A DNA stretch of 64,000 bases from Ascaphus truei (lineage: Eukaryota; Chordata; Amphibia; Anura; Ascaphidae): assembly GCA_036426205.1 (NCBI GenBank), contig CM071573.1:77596159-77660158 (forward strand), read 5' to 3'. The notes under the pieces were generated by a model. It had not been told where the DNA came from. It did not search any database and worked only from the letters and a program-made list of their open reading frames with translations. Each line of letters starts with the position of its first letter. The stretch's first letter is position 1. Both the position numbers and the translations under genes were made by a program. This document shows positions 1-11,785 of this stretch, piece by piece.

Positions 1-3000
1 CAGTGCAATATTCATGCGCTTCTGGAGATAGGCGCCAAGCTTCTGCTTTGGGAATTATCACTGAACAGCTGAAGGGCACGCCTTTAGGACAAAGGTTCCA
101 CATGGAAAAGAAAGGTCCCCATGGACCGCTTTCTATTTTCAGAGTCGCATGGATATGGAGGCATCGGACCGACGTCTCAGGTTACAATGGCTCTTCTACC
201 CAGATCTAGCATGACATTTGGATGCAAGCGCTTTTCTTCATCCTCATTCGTGAGTGTATTATATATATTTATATACCAGTAGTAATGTATCTGTTTTTTT
301 ATTTTTCTATAATATAGTATTTAGTGTACATGCATATTTTTTGCACATTCCATATATGAAATGCACTTTTATGTATATATCTTGCTATTAATATATTTTT
401 ACACTTCACAATATATACTATAGGTTCGCGCTGTAGTGTATACCTGACTGATAATGACTACAGTACATGTACGTACAGTATATTCATATAACTCTTTATT
501 ACTAAAACATACCAAAGAACAAGGACCCACTTACTAGTCACTACCAGTCCTGTGGAATCTTTGTATTTCCTATGCGTCTTAGGTTGAGTAGTTCAGATGT
601 ACAGTAACCTTTCACGTAAATAACGTCTTTATTAATACAGAGACTTTCACATATACTGTACATAATAGTGGACAATAATACTTTTTGAGAGAATCTCATA
701 TCTTCAATTGAACTCTTTTACAGGAATGTATAATGAACATTATTTTAATGATGATTTTTACGTTACAATACGTTATCATGTATTAGTATTCTCGCTGTAG
801 ATTTATACACGATTCATATGCAGGAAATGCATTAACATGGCAAGGGCTTAATTTTACCTTATATTAAAAAGACAGCAAAAGTGACTTTGAAAATGTCACA
901 TCTTTTCTGCATTAATATAAAGATTAAAGATACGTTTTTGAGCATAGATTTAGTGTGAGTTTAATATATCGTCATTCTGAAATATTTGCGTATATCTCGA
1001 ATACCTACAATTTACTTTCATGTGCAAGAGACTGCTATTTCTTGGAATACAGATAAGTTTTCATTTTATAGTTACCTTTCGTTAATGTTTATTAGTAACT
1101 ACTGTAACAAATATTAAATATATATTGCCCTTTAATAGGACTGCGGTGACTTCTACTAATTACTTCTTTTCAATCATCTAAGTATTGATTTAGTACTTGT
1201 TATTTTTTCTGAAGTAGCAGCATAAGCTCCACATCTACAGTACGTATTGTTGGGGTTTGTCCTTTTCATTGATACAGTACTGTATATCTGTTGTTGACAC
1301 TGCAATGTCTTCAGGTCTCATCTGCATGAAAGGGTTACATGGGTTTACTTTTCTACCAGCAACCTTCATAAAAAAAAACATGTACTGCCGGACGTCTTGC
1401 AACTCGCCAAGGAGAAACGTTGTAAATGGTAATAGCTGTAAGACTGAAGAAAAATAGGCTAATTAATAAAACTGTGAGGGTTTTACTCTAAAAAATAAAA
1501 TATTTTTTTCCCCCAGAGATACATATTCCGATCTTTTAATATTAGTATCAGCTTCAGCAGAACTACGCCAAGGGCAACATTTACTCTTTGTAAAGCTCCG
1601 TGGGAAAATTAAAAGAAACCTCCACACTGCCTCACTTTTGACATGTGTTTAAGTATAATTGATGACTCTTCTACATGCGGTTTATTACCATGTGTTTGTC
1701 TCTCCCTCCTATATCCTAGGACATTTGCTGAGAATGAGATGTGCATCTCAATGTATTTTTCCTGTTGAACCATAATTTTATGAAATAAATGAACTAATAT
1801 GGCAGTGCTCTAAGCAAATTGGACTATTCCACTTCCTAAATTCATTTTATTCTGGAAATATGTTTGCTAAAGTTTGAAATCAATTGCTTTCTTTAGCAAT
1901 TCCGTGGAATATGTTGCCATGGTACCTGTGTTGAATCTAAACAATAGAAACGCAAATATACGCCATACTCATGGGATAGTCAGTGTAATAGAATAAGGCA
2001 ACCAGATCATTAACATGCTATGCACTCCCAAGGTTGAAAGGAAAAAAAGCACATCCAAAGGGGTTAACGTCTGTGGTGTTGCCTCACCTGAATGGATCTT
2101 GGGACTTCAGACCAGACCACCGTCCAGTCTCTCCGCACCTCCTGGTCTAAACCTGTGGCAAAGGTCCCGAACCACTGGAGTTGCGGTTGTAATGACATCA
2201 CTTCTGGGAAAAGCACACAAGGGACCCAACACCTCTTCCTATGCATTTCACAAGCCTACGCTTACTTTGTCAAGGAAGTACTGTACTGTACAGATGTAGC
2301 AAGCCTAACTGTCTTTGGTGCCGCTGCCACGTGACCACAGTTGTTGTGGCACTCAAGGATTACTGCTACTTAGGGTTCCATTTTGACTCTCCTGCAAATC
2401 CATTGTGGCCTACAATGTCCCCTGGCCATATATATATTTAAATATATTTTTTCTGAGTTCGAGTGGGGTTGAGCACTGATCATGATGGCACTCTCTGCAC
2501 CTTGTGACTATGCCTCCCACCTTATTCTACCCTATAATTCCCCAATAGTACTATCCACCCTACCAGGATCTGCACGATTCCTGTGTAGGGCCTGTCCTGG
2601 CTTTATAAGTGAACATCAACCTTGTTCTCACAGCATGATTACCATCCTTGGAGTATTAATCGACCCCTCACTTACATGGGGCAGCTGTCTGGCTGAGAGC
2701 ACATCAGACTACTCTACGGATGGCTCAGATATAAATGTGAATATCCACTCTGCTTCTACATTATCCTGAGAAGGGGTTAATCGCCCCCTCACAGACACGG
2801 AAAGTCTCTTTGGCTGAGAGCACACTAGACTACACAAGGTTCTTATTACTACCTTGTGTTAATGAGGCATGCTGTTACATTGTATTCACTTCATATAGAT
2901 GTTTATTGGGAGAATAACTAAAAGGGTTGAAACAACTTGAAAGTTGCCGGATTCTTCACACTGTTGCTTTCTGACATTACAGAGTTAAGTAGGTGGTGAG

Positions 3001-4721
3001 TCCCCCTGTTTGATGATTTTAATCACCTGCCCTGGGACTTCAATTAAGACACCCAATGCCTCTGTGGACCAATGTCCTTATCCACAGCCACACTGTATAT
3101 AGTGAGCTTGACAGCGGCAAATTGTGTGAGACAAATTTACAGTTTTAAACTTAATGGCTATTGGCACTTCTGGTTTTATTATTATTAATTAATCTCTCTC
3201 TGCCCCTCCTACTACTTTAGTTGATTATTACCATTAAAGGTTATTTTGAATAGATGCACTTATACATTACAATTGATCACACATATGGGGTCATAGAGTG
3301 CTTTGTGGGAATATTTTCTCTTCAAGTCTATATCTACCTATCATGTGAGCACATTCCCCATGTTCACTAGTCAGGCTGAGTGAGGGTACCTGTATTGTTT
3401 GCTTATTACATCTATATATGGTTACAGCTAATTACTGCTTGAGAGAAGATTGATATTATTTATTGTAATGCAAAGATTCAGGATTCAGCCAACAACTTGC
3501 ACACCCTGAGTCAGTAACCAGTCTTAGAGATGTAATCAAAAAGGGGTTTTACTTAGCTTTGGTTATGTTCTCAGTTACAGCTTGCACAGCTAAACAGCAA
3601 TCAATAGGAAAAGTGCTCTGAACACCCAGGAAAGCTACATCAATCTAGTCTGATCCCGAGAGAGTGAGGGGAATTCTTAGCCTGGAACCTGAACAGTCCA
3701 TGGAGAAGCTCTGGCACTATCCCAGCCTAAGCTCTTATTTATAGCTTATATTATAGGCTTCCTCCAATCAGTGCTGAGTGTTGTAGCAAAAAATGCATAA
3801 TTAGGGAAACTGCTGTGTCACACATCCTTTGTAGAAAGCAACTCTATATATGGCAAACACGTGACTGAGAGAGTGGTCTGCTCACCCAAAGGACATGGTA
3901 GGGCATACAGTGTGTGTGTGGTACTTTCCCATACATTTATTTTCCCGATTATCAAGTAAGTGTCAACAATGCATTTTCCCTAAAATTTTAGTTAGATTTT
4001 TTTTTGTCATTTTTAACTACTGTTCCTATTAATCTACACGTCCCTAATGATAAACACATTTTTTTTTAAGATTATTGTAACGGGGAAAAAAAATCAATAT
4101 ACAAGTACTGTACATCCTTGTAAATCCATATTTCTGTCTTTTTGTGAAATGACAAATGTAAAAGATAGACATTGTTTAATATCACCAATATAAATGGAAT
4201 ATGAATGTAGACGTGTGTTATGTAGGAATATGTGTGATACATGTTTATCTTCAGACAGCATCATTTATACTGCCTAATGGTACTGTCCATTCTCACTCTA
4301 GCTTTTCACTGAAGGGGACAGTAGTGAGGGAAGATGGCATTTCATAAAATTGCATCCTTACAAAGATGGTGTAATTAATTAGTTGGAGTACAGGAGAACA
4401 GCCTGGATGCTGGCTGATTGGTTTCTGATTCATATACACAACACAGTTTTGCTTCAAACTACAGCATTATTAATGGATGGCTGCGCTTTTTAATTTGTTT
4501 TGCTTTATTATCCAATAAAGCCATCATCTTCCCTAAAAACATGGCTCTAAATCCCTCACTTTTTCTGCTGACTCCTCTAAATGTAGGAAATAGTAGCTCA
4601 AAACGAACGACTATATATAGAAAGGGAAGGAATCTAAAACATGCCCCGAGTAAGGATTAGCCTTTTATTTACCCTTGACACAATCACTCTATCTGTTACT
4701 CTATTGCTGTTTATTGTAAGT
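1..4721. other. AT-rich non-coding DNA, no gene seen
   Basis: All open frames here are short and none resembles a known protein. The sequence is AT-rich with frequent short TACAGTA/TACTGTA-type motifs. The stretches around 2050-2460 and 3480-3760 are less AT-rich and may be old repeat remnants, but I cannot name a family. No splice-framed exon, RNA gene or repeat ends could be supported. Confidence 0.6.
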
Positions 4722-4808
4722 AATAATCCCTTCAGAACATGCCCCTAATGACCGAGCTGAAGGTGTTTAACTCAACAAGTAAAAATATCCTGTTCTGAAG
4801 GGATTATT
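4722..4808. repeat. Short perfect inverted repeat (18-bp arms)
   Basis: Arms AATAATCCCTTCAGAACA (4722-4739) and its exact reverse complement (4791-4808) flank a 51-base loop. The hairpin is perfect over 18 bp. It could be the remnant of a small foldback transposon or a terminal hairpin. I see no convincing target-site duplication. Confidence 0.6.
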
Positions 4809-6609
4809 CCAGTGTCGAACGGCAGACTTTTAGGCATCATTGCACTTATGCATACAGTACATGCATACACATGTGACCCTCCCTGCCCGGCATCCTTAGG
4901 AAGCTACATCGGTGTAGTGGTATGTTCAACATCAGCATAGATTTATCTTGTCCCAGGGTGCTGGATGTGGTCGGTTGGGCGGTAGAAAAGATGGGCGCCA
5001 GGAGTTGTTATAGTACAACTTCAATCTTTATTCATGTTCCCAGGCATAAAAACACTTCATTTCCATATACAATAAGATTGACATGGTAGTAATTTGTTTC
5101 GTCCATACAGCTATCATTCTTAACATAGTTCTACTGGGGAGTGCCCTCTCTTAAAACTCCTGACAGGTACATGCACTTGTTACTGAGATAACTAATTGTA
5201 TTGGACCAGGCCCCCTTGTTTTGCTTGCTTAGAACTATCCATGTGATCCTCCTATTTCTGGTCCCGTCTGAGATCCTGTCCTGTTCTGGGAAGGTTATTA
5301 TTACCCTCCTTTCCATGCAGGCTATAAACTCTATATATGGAGATCCGCTTGTGGAGCTGATCCCCTGACATCCCAGAGTCCTATCTACAGCATGCAGCTC
5401 TCTGTGGCATGTCTGCATTCCCTCTCTGGGACCTGCATACTGTATATCTTCTGTCCATGTTATAGGGATCCTAATTATTAAGGCACTGTCCCTAACTAAA
5501 ACACAATAAACGGGAGGGGTGGGGGAGGTTGGGCAGGGAATCTCTCCTTTACTATGGGAAACTTTTCCCTGCCTCTCTACTCCCTTAGGATCCTGCTCTA
5601 CTCTCCCTCTGGAACCTCCCTCTCAATGGTTCCCCTCTGACATAGTTCCATCTGTCATCACAGGGTGGAGCCTATCATCTACTGCTTACTAGTAACTTCC
5701 TATATTACATTATTAACATCACAAGAAGGTGGGGGCGTGTTATAGACACATGCTGTGAAACACATTGGGTAAGCGGAGCCAGCGTGCAGCTGTAACATCT
5801 AACATGGGTGGAACAGAGACGCAACATCAGGGGGCTCTGCAGAAATCAATTCCTGTTCTTTGTGATTCTTCGTTTGGGATTCCTTTGAGATTCCTAGGAA
5901 CTTCCGGCTGCAAACTGATTGGAGTACCTTGTCTGAGAATGTATAAGTTCAAATATTCCATTTCTCATTTTATTATTCACTGTATATGCACTAAAGTCAC
6001 TATTTAGATGTTGTGGTAAGATATATTAGTGCTGAGTCATTACTTTTTCATGCACTCACACACAGACTGCCATGGGAGATGCTGCCAAAAATGACTAACC
6101 AAGGTAAACAATGGTACTGTACATTAGAATATTTACAGTAGCAGAGGTCACACATGTACAGTACAGTAAACAGCAGAATTTAACTTAACTTTAATTTAAA
6201 CTGATTGAGTAATGGCTCACATAATGCTGGCACTTATGCAATAGTTATAGTTGTGTAGTATTTATACTGTATGTGTCTTTTGTATTATCTGCAGAGCAAT
6301 AACCTTAAAGTAGCTTAGACATGACTTTTCATGTAAGAAGACGTATTAACAGGACTGACAGAATAATGCATCCTCGTTGCTCACTCGCAGGATACCTATA
6401 CACTTCTCAAACTCGTAGCTATATACTGTAGAAAGTTGCCTCTTTCATACTCCTTGCTACAGTCTCCAGTGTCCTTTCATGTCTCGTTCGAAAAGCACAG
6501 AAGTTCACAAAAACACCCTTTTCTTTCACATGAAGAAGGGGGGGGGGGAGTCTCCCCTGAAATATGATGTACTTTTGCTTGTAAAGCTGAGATTAAATGG
6601 GATTGCCTC
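4809..6609. other. Non-coding; possible degraded LTR-like block at about 4950-5720
   Basis: No protein-like frame is seen. The block at about 4950-5720 is richer in GC than its surroundings and carries minus-strand poly(A)-signal-like TTTATT near 5028, as a minus-strand LTR would. No matching TG...CA ends with a duplicated target could be found, so it stays unassigned. From about 5760 to 6609 I see nothing specific except a G-homopolymer near 6540. Confidence 0.4.
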
Positions 6610-7893
6610 TGTAGCCCCGATGCCCTCCGGCTCCCAGAGACCTCCCTCCTTCGGGTCAGCGCGGTCGCGGGTGCCGCCAGAAGGCAGCGACGGACCCGCC
6701 GGCTGTTCCCAAAGGTGGGGGCCGGAGCAGGGAGAGATCCGAGCCGTAGGAGGCTCGGCGGCGCACCCGGCTAGCGGGGGCCGCCATTATGGTTGTGCGC
6801 GCAGGCGCCGGGATCGCGCAGGTGCGGTTGCAGCTAGGGAGTTGCGGTGGCCTATAGGGAGTCATGTATGCGCAGAAGAATTGTGCACGCGGCCCCAATG
6901 TAGAAATAGCCTCCACGGGACTACAATTCCCAGGAGGCTAAGGTGGAAAGGCACAAGGTGCCCCTGAGTAGCCTATAGGGCTGAAGGATTGCCCTGCAGG
7001 AGAAATAGATACATTTCACGCGCTGAGCCCACGCTAGTCAGTCAGTGCCAGGAGCAGCCAGGGGACGGAGGTAGGGTGCAGGAGTCAGTGACTCCCTGCA
7101 CTAGGCCAGCAGCCCCCGAGGCCCGAGATATCCCTGAGCCACCCAGTAGTGTAAGTTGTGTCAGGGACAGGCCCCAGGTTAGGGACCCTGCCCCTTACTA
7201 TTCAGAGTCAGTTAGAGACTCAGCAGACGCTGCGCGTCCGTCCAGAGGTTTGGGAGCAGATCTTCGTTCTTGCTGCAGCAGCCCTCCGGGTGGGATCGCC
7301 CCGGATGGCAGTTCCTGTGTTCAGCAGACATCAGGATCCTCTGTGAAGTTCCGTGGCAGGCCCGCGCACCGGAGTGCCTGGCAAGTAACAATCAACAAGT
7401 GCACCAACGAGTCATATCACATTCACACGGGACATAGTGGCTGCGCAGTCACACATAACTATCTCACTTGAGGGTGGGGTGATACTGTGTTGGGGTACTG
7501 GACACTGGGTGGGATCATCCAGTGGAGGTGCAGGTGGAGGTAGCGTCCTGCGAGACGCATTACGTAGTGTCTCCTCTAGGGAGGGACACCTGTTGAATTG
7601 TTGAATTGTGATGCATGAGTACGGTCATCTAGTAAAGGCATTAGTTGTTATCCATACTGTGTGTTGAGTGTTATATATTGTTGTGCGAGGAACCACTCCC
7701 CCTCTGGTGGGAGCCATCGCAGGTGGAGGCGCTACACCGAGTACAGGGTTACTCATATTATACTTGCCCGAGGTTCCCCGTGTCGGAAGCTCAGCCCTCC
7801 TGTGAGCCTAACAGGTAATGCACCACACCAGGTAACATTAGGTCCCCCTTACATATGCCATATATGTGATTGGGTGGGGGAATACCCGTTACA
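6610..7893 (+). repeat. 5' LTR of element A
   Basis: The LTR begins TGTAGC and ends CCGTTACA, and matches 10504-11785 throughout. Its U3 holds a YY1-like GCCGCCATTATGG (6780-6792) and a ZNF143/THAP11-like ACTACAATTCCCA (6920-6932). The NRF1-like site seen in the other copies is disrupted here near 6816. The U5 part contains TGGAGGCGCT at 7724-7733, a copy of the primer-binding-site motif. Open frames inside it are incidental to the LTR. Confidence 0.85.
6780..6932 (+). promoter_or_regulatory. U3 promoter motifs of the 5' LTR: YY1-like and ZNF143/THAP11-like
   Basis: GCCGCCATTATGG at 6780-6792 matches the YY1 core (GCCGCCAT). ACTACAATTCCCA at 6920-6932 matches the SBS element bound by ZNF143 and THAP11. 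Both recur at the same relative places in the 3' LTR. Binding is inferred from sequence only. Confidence 0.5.
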
Positions 7894-7895
7894 TT

Positions 7896-7913
7896 TGGAG
7901 GCGCTGCTGAGAT
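7896..7913 (+). other. Primer binding site of element A
   Basis: TGGAGGCGCTGCTGAGAT lies two bases after the LTR end, where a tRNA primer normally anneals. It begins TGG, as expected for pairing with a tRNA CCA end. I could not assign the tRNA. The first 11 bases are identical to the site in element B (58272-58282, minus). Confidence 0.55.
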
Positions 7914-7948
7914 CAGACCTGGGGTGCCCTATAGTTTTTTTCCCCAAA

Positions 7949-8581
7949 ATGTTTGTAAAGTACGGACACGAGGTCCTCGCCTGGGCCTTGAGGCTAGATC
8001 TTAGCCCACGCCGTGTGGTGGCCGTAGAAGGCCTTCCCGCAAATATATCAGATGAGGAGGTCTGTGATCATATGCGTAAAATCCCCGGGTGGCCGTACAC
8101 CTGTATTATAGATGAAGATCAAGACCCCAGGTCCACGTGGAGATCAATGCTTTTTGTGGTGACACCCACGTGGGATATATGCCTGTCAGAGGCACCGTCC
8201 ACATTGTTTATGCCAGGGGACTCCCCTGAGGGTTACCCTTTAGTCTACTCTGACCCAGCGCCATGGCAACTTTCCCCAAGTTGGCAGCGTGCACGTGCTG
8301 TTGTGCTCTAGGAGTCTGACCTCTCTACTAAAGTCAGTTACTCTGCTAATCAGTCCGTCTTAATCCCTGAGGCTTCGCGGGGCCTGTGTGTCCAAAGTGA
8401 TGTTCCGGACGCTGTTGCAGAAACAGATTATTTTTCCCCTGGGAATGAAATAGACTGCAAGGGGTTACACTCTGATGTGTATGTGGGCCGGCAATTGCCA
8501 GGAATAGATGCACTCGCGCTAATGTGTCCCTGCCTTCAGGAAGCCTGTGACCAGGGAATCGACCTATTCCAGTTCTCGTAA
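7949..8581 (+). pseudogene. PNMA-like gag N-terminal domain of element A, amber-interrupted
   Basis: The ATG at 7949 lies 56 bases after the LTR and opens a 120-codon frame ending in TAG at 8309. The same frame stays open for about 90 more codons to TAA at 8579. Residues 1-110 have the layout of the RRM-like N-terminal domain of vertebrate PNMA proteins, which are domesticated from Ty3/Gypsy gag: a WA-containing start, an AVEGLP-like strand, a charged helix, then an RSMLFVV strand. Element B has a homologous start (MFV....EV..WA). The gag capsid domain that should follow is absent. The frame does not correspond to an intact gag. Recognition of the PNMA fold is by eye. Confidence 0.55.
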
Positions 8582-8599
8582 GACTTCAAGACAACCGAG

Positions 8600-8914
8600 G
8601 TGGACGGAGAAACGTGTATACAATGTTTTAGTGCTAACTGTGACTGTTCTAGAGGTGAACTGGCGTGGGAGCCCGAATGTGCTTACTGCGGGGCATGTTT
8701 CTTGAAACCTATTATACCCCAGCCTACAGAATCCACAGAGGAAGAAGCGGTCGACTTTAATATGGAGCCGGTCAGTGTAGCTAACCACTCTACCCCCCTC
8801 ACAGAACTTTCTGAGAGCTCGAATACTCTAACCGCGGTTCCAGATACGGTTCTAGAGTCGGTTCCAGAGCCAGACCAGCAGAGAAAGATGCGACTGATCT
8901 CTCTCCTGGGGTGA
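8600..8914 (+). pseudogene. Element A internal reading frame, Cys-rich then Ser/Thr/Pro-rich
   Basis: This 104-codon frame is in phase with the gag-like frame upstream, separated only by TAA at 8579. The first 35 residues contain several cysteines (CIQCF, CDC, CAYCGACF), which could be a degenerate zinc-binding cluster, though spacing matches no knuckle I recognise. The rest is acidic and Ser/Thr/Pro-rich with TELSESSNT-like motifs that recur downstream. Function unknown. Confidence 0.4.
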
Positions 8915-9414
8915 TCGATGCTGTTAACCCCTCTTCCCCAACCACGGAGGTTTCAGAGGGCCCGTGCACTCTAGCTACGGTTCTAGACTCTGCTCGTGAA
9001 CCAACAGATTTTCAAGCTACCATGATAAAAATGGATAGTTGTGATGCTGTGGTCGTACCGAGTCAGTTTGCTATAACAGATGTTCCAGGGGGTCCATGTA
9101 CTCCGGTTCTAGACTCGGTTCCACACTCAGAACCGCAGATTCCAGAATCACAGGGTAAGGTGTCTCTACCCCCATCCTCTCTTAGTGATTCCAGCGCCCA
9201 ACAACCAGCTGTGGTGATGCACCCGCCGGCGGACCACGCAAGTGAAGCTGGAGATAAAGAGACATTTATCCCATCTGCCGCGGATCCTGGTATGGGCCCG
9301 TGTGCCCTACAACGGCCAGTATGGCCTACTACAATGGTACCATCGGTCCTAGGCTGGGGATCAGTACCTAACGACGACAAGGGTGAGTTGACTGCCCCGG
9401 GGTGTCGGGTGTGA
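8911..9414 (+). pseudogene. Element A Pro/Ser/Thr-rich repeat frame
   Basis: This frame overlaps the previous one by one codon in another phase, so a frameshift is implied. It is built from imperfect ~40-residue modules around a core like EVSEGPCTLATVLDS, seen again as DVPGGPCTPVLDS and PGMGPCAL. It has no hydrophobic core or known domain and is probably disordered. It sits where gag capsid and most of pol would be in an autonomous element. Several stops follow before the next frame in the same phase. Confidence 0.4.
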
Positions 9415-9624
9415 GCTTCCAGGTGGCCGCGGAGCACGGTAGCTTCTTAAGTCTGGCTACCAGGGCGATTGGCTCCACTCGGCATCGCGTCCTGGCGGAG
9501 GTGTCCCCCTTAGAAGATAGCTGTCCAGTGGTGTGAGTGGACAAGTAGCTACCGCCTATCGTCCAGGCGGAGAGAAAAGTCAGCCCCATCGGGATGTCCC
9601 GTGAAGCACAGATGATACCTGACA

Positions 9625-10503
9625 GTGTTCCAAATGAACCGGAACCCATCGGAGCAGAGTGGTGAGGAACCTCCTTGCCCCCCACAGGCTCCGATGGAGG
9701 CGGCCGTGGAAAAGGTTCCTGACCTGAGTGTGAGCCCGTGCGCTCCAACCCAAATGGTCCCAGGACTGGGATCCAACGCTCCTGAGTTTCGAGACAGTGA
9801 GTGGATTGCCCCAGAAGTGCCGGAGACAGGTCCCAAGACAGCCAAGGTGGTAACTGACAGCGTCCCCGAGGGCCTGTTGGCCACCAGGAATCACCGCAGT
9901 GGTCAAGTATCAACCCTTTGCCCCCTGCAGGATGAAACAGAGACTTTGAGTAAAGAGACATTGCTACTTGCTCACTTCCCAGTGGGAGCCTCCCAAGTTC
10001 TTAGGGACAAGGACTGTGTGGCGAGTGATTTAGTGAAAATTGCCTCCTTTAAGCCCAAAAAGGAGCGCTCCATTCACCATGTGGTGGACCGCGGAAAGGG
10101 TCAAGGCCTCCTGGCGTACCGCATCCATGCCGCGGATGGCCGGGTAAGGGTCTGGCCAAGAGACATTGTACTATTCCTTCCACCAGGGGGAGGAAGTAGT
10201 AAGGACCCTGTGATTGTTACCCCAGAGCGTGCTCTCCAAGAGATTCTCCCGGGGGAGGCTCACAAACGTAAAAGTGAGGTACCCCCACATGATCAGTTAG
10301 GGGCACCCCACGCTTGGTCTCGGCAAACAGAAATCACTCAGCTGGCCTCGGGTATTACTGTGGTCGTTATGTGGGGTACCAAGCCATACAAAGCTCATGT
10401 GATATGTTGTATATTCTATCTACTGCATTTTTATAATATAATGTTTGTACATGGTTATGTCTGCTATCCAAGCGAGAGCGTTGGGTTTTCACCAGGGGGA
10501 GAG
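9625..10503 (+). pseudogene. Element A 3' frame: repeat region plus integrase C-terminal tail remnant
   Basis: This frame is in phase with 8911-9414 and continues into the LTR without a stop. Its first part carries the same Ser/Pro-rich modules (SVSPCAPTQMVPG). From about 10070 it matches the C-terminal end of element B pol: LLAYRIHAADGRVRVWPRD here against LPVYRIKDSEGRVKVWHRN in B, followed by an aligned HDQLGAPH / YDQFGAPH motif. In Ty3/Gypsy elements this is the segment after the integrase core. It shows that A arose by loss of the central coding region of a B-like element. Confidence 0.6.
10494..10503 (+). other. Polypurine tract of element A
   Basis: AGGGGGAGAG lies immediately before the 3' LTR start TGTAGCC. 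This is the expected plus-strand primer site and matches the AAGGGGGAGAA tract of element B. Confidence 0.7.
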
Positions 10504-11785
10504 TGTAGCCTGGTGCCCTCTGGCTCCCAGAGACCCCCCTCCTTTGGGTCAGCGCAGTCGCGGGTGCCGCCGGAGGCAGCGACGGACCCACCGGCTGTTC
10601 CCAAAGGAGGGTGCCAGAGCAGGGAGCGATCCGAGCCATAGGAGGCTCGGCGGCGCACCCGGCTTGCGGGGGCCGCCATTATGGTTGCGCGCGCAGTTGC
10701 CGGGATCGCGCATGCGCGGTTGCAGCTAGGGAGTTGCAGTGGCCTATAGGGAGTCGCTCATGCGCAGAAGAATCGCACACGCGGCCCCAATCTAGAAATA
10801 GCCTCCACGGGACTACAATTCCCATGAGGCTAAGGGGGAAAGGTACCAGGTGCCCCTGAGTAGCCAATAGGGCTGACGGATTGCCCTGCAGGAGAAATAG
10901 ATACATTTCGCTCGCTGAGCCCACGCTAGTCAGTCAGTGCCAGGAGCAGCCAGGGGAAGGAGGTAGGGTGCAGGAGTCAGTGACTCCCTGCACTAGGCCA
11001 GCAGCCCCCGAGGCCCGAGATAGCCTTGAGCCACCCAGTAGTGTAAGTTTTGTCAGGGACAGGCCCCAGGTTAGGGACCCTGCCCCTTACTATTCAGAAT
11101 CAGTTAGGGACTCAGCAGACACTGCACGTCCGTCCAGAGGTTTGGGCGCAGACCTTCATTGTTGCTGCAGCAGCCCTCCAGGTGGGATCGCCCCGGATGG
11201 CAGTTCCTGTGTTCAGCAGACATCAGGATCCTTTGTAAAGTTCCGTGGCAGGCCCGGGCACCGGAGTGCCCGGCAGGTAACAATCAACAAGTGCACCAAC
11301 GAGTCATATCACATTCACACGGGACATAGTGGTTGCGCAGTCACACATAACTATCTCACTTGAGGGTGGGGTGATATTGTGTGGGGGTACTGGACACTGG
11401 GTGGGATCATCCGGTGGAGGTGCAGGTGGAGGTAGCGTCCTGCGAGACGCATTAAGTAGTGTCTCCTCTAGGGAGGGACACCTGTTGAATTGTTGAATTG
11501 TGATGCATGAGTACTGTCATCTAGTAAAGGCATTAGTTGTTATCCATACTGTGTCTTGAGTGATATATATTGTCCTGCGAGGAACCACTTCCCCTCTGGC
11601 GGGAGGCATCGCAGGTGGAGGCGCTGCACCGAGTACAGGGTTACTCATATTATACTTGCCCCAGGTTCCCCGTGGCGGAAGCTCAGCCCTCCTGTGAGCC
11701 TAACAGGTAAAGCACCACACCAGGTAACATTAGGTTCCCCTTACATACGCCATATATGCGATTGGGTGGGGGAATACCCGTTACA
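10504..11785 (+). repeat. 3' LTR of element A
   Basis: This is the direct repeat of 6610-7893, TGTAGC to GTTACA. It keeps an intact NRF1-like palindrome, a YY1-like site, an SBS site and the U5 copy of the primer-binding motif (11616-11626). The U3 part diverges from the 5' LTR at about two dozen places in the first 290 bases by eye. Confidence 0.85.
10672..10824 (+). promoter_or_regulatory. U3 promoter motifs: YY1, NRF1 and ZNF143/THAP11-like
   Basis: GCCGCCATTATGG (10672-10684) fits YY1, GCGCATGCGC (10708-10717) is the NRF1 consensus palindrome, and ACTACAATTCCCA (10812-10824) fits the SBS/THAP11 motif. No TATA box is evident. The trio is typical of TATA-less housekeeping promoters, so this LTR may drive broad transcription. 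Confidence 0.55.

Larger units (their letters stand above)
6610..11785 (+). mobile_element. Element A: non-autonomous Ty3/Gypsy-type LTR retrotransposon
   Basis: Two direct repeats of about 1.28 kb, each starting TGTAGC and ending GTTACA, enclose a 2.6 kb internal region. A 4-bp target duplication CCTC lies at 6606-6609 and 11786-11789. A primer-binding-site region follows the 5' LTR at 7896 and a polypurine tract AGGGGGAGAG precedes the 3' LTR. The internal region encodes a PNMA-like gag N-terminus at its start and an integrase tail at its end. No zinc knuckle, protease, reverse transcriptase, RNase H or integrase core is present, so the element is non-autonomous. The LTRs differ at many sites, often CpG, so the insertion is not recent. 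The related element B at 51951-59452 shows what an autonomous relative looks like. Confidence 0.85.

Noticed and set aside
4949..5725. Full minus-strand LTR
   Set aside because: Composition and TTTATT fit, but no TG...CA ends with duplicated target could be found.
6479..7471. Frames of ~160 codons repeated at 6.5-7.5 kb and 10.6-11.4 kb
   Set aside because: They lie in the two LTRs of element A and are duplicated because the LTRs are; no gag or env similarity.
9063..9961. Minus-strand frames of up to 197 codons
   Set aside because: Shadows opposite the Pro/Ser-rich internal frame of element A.
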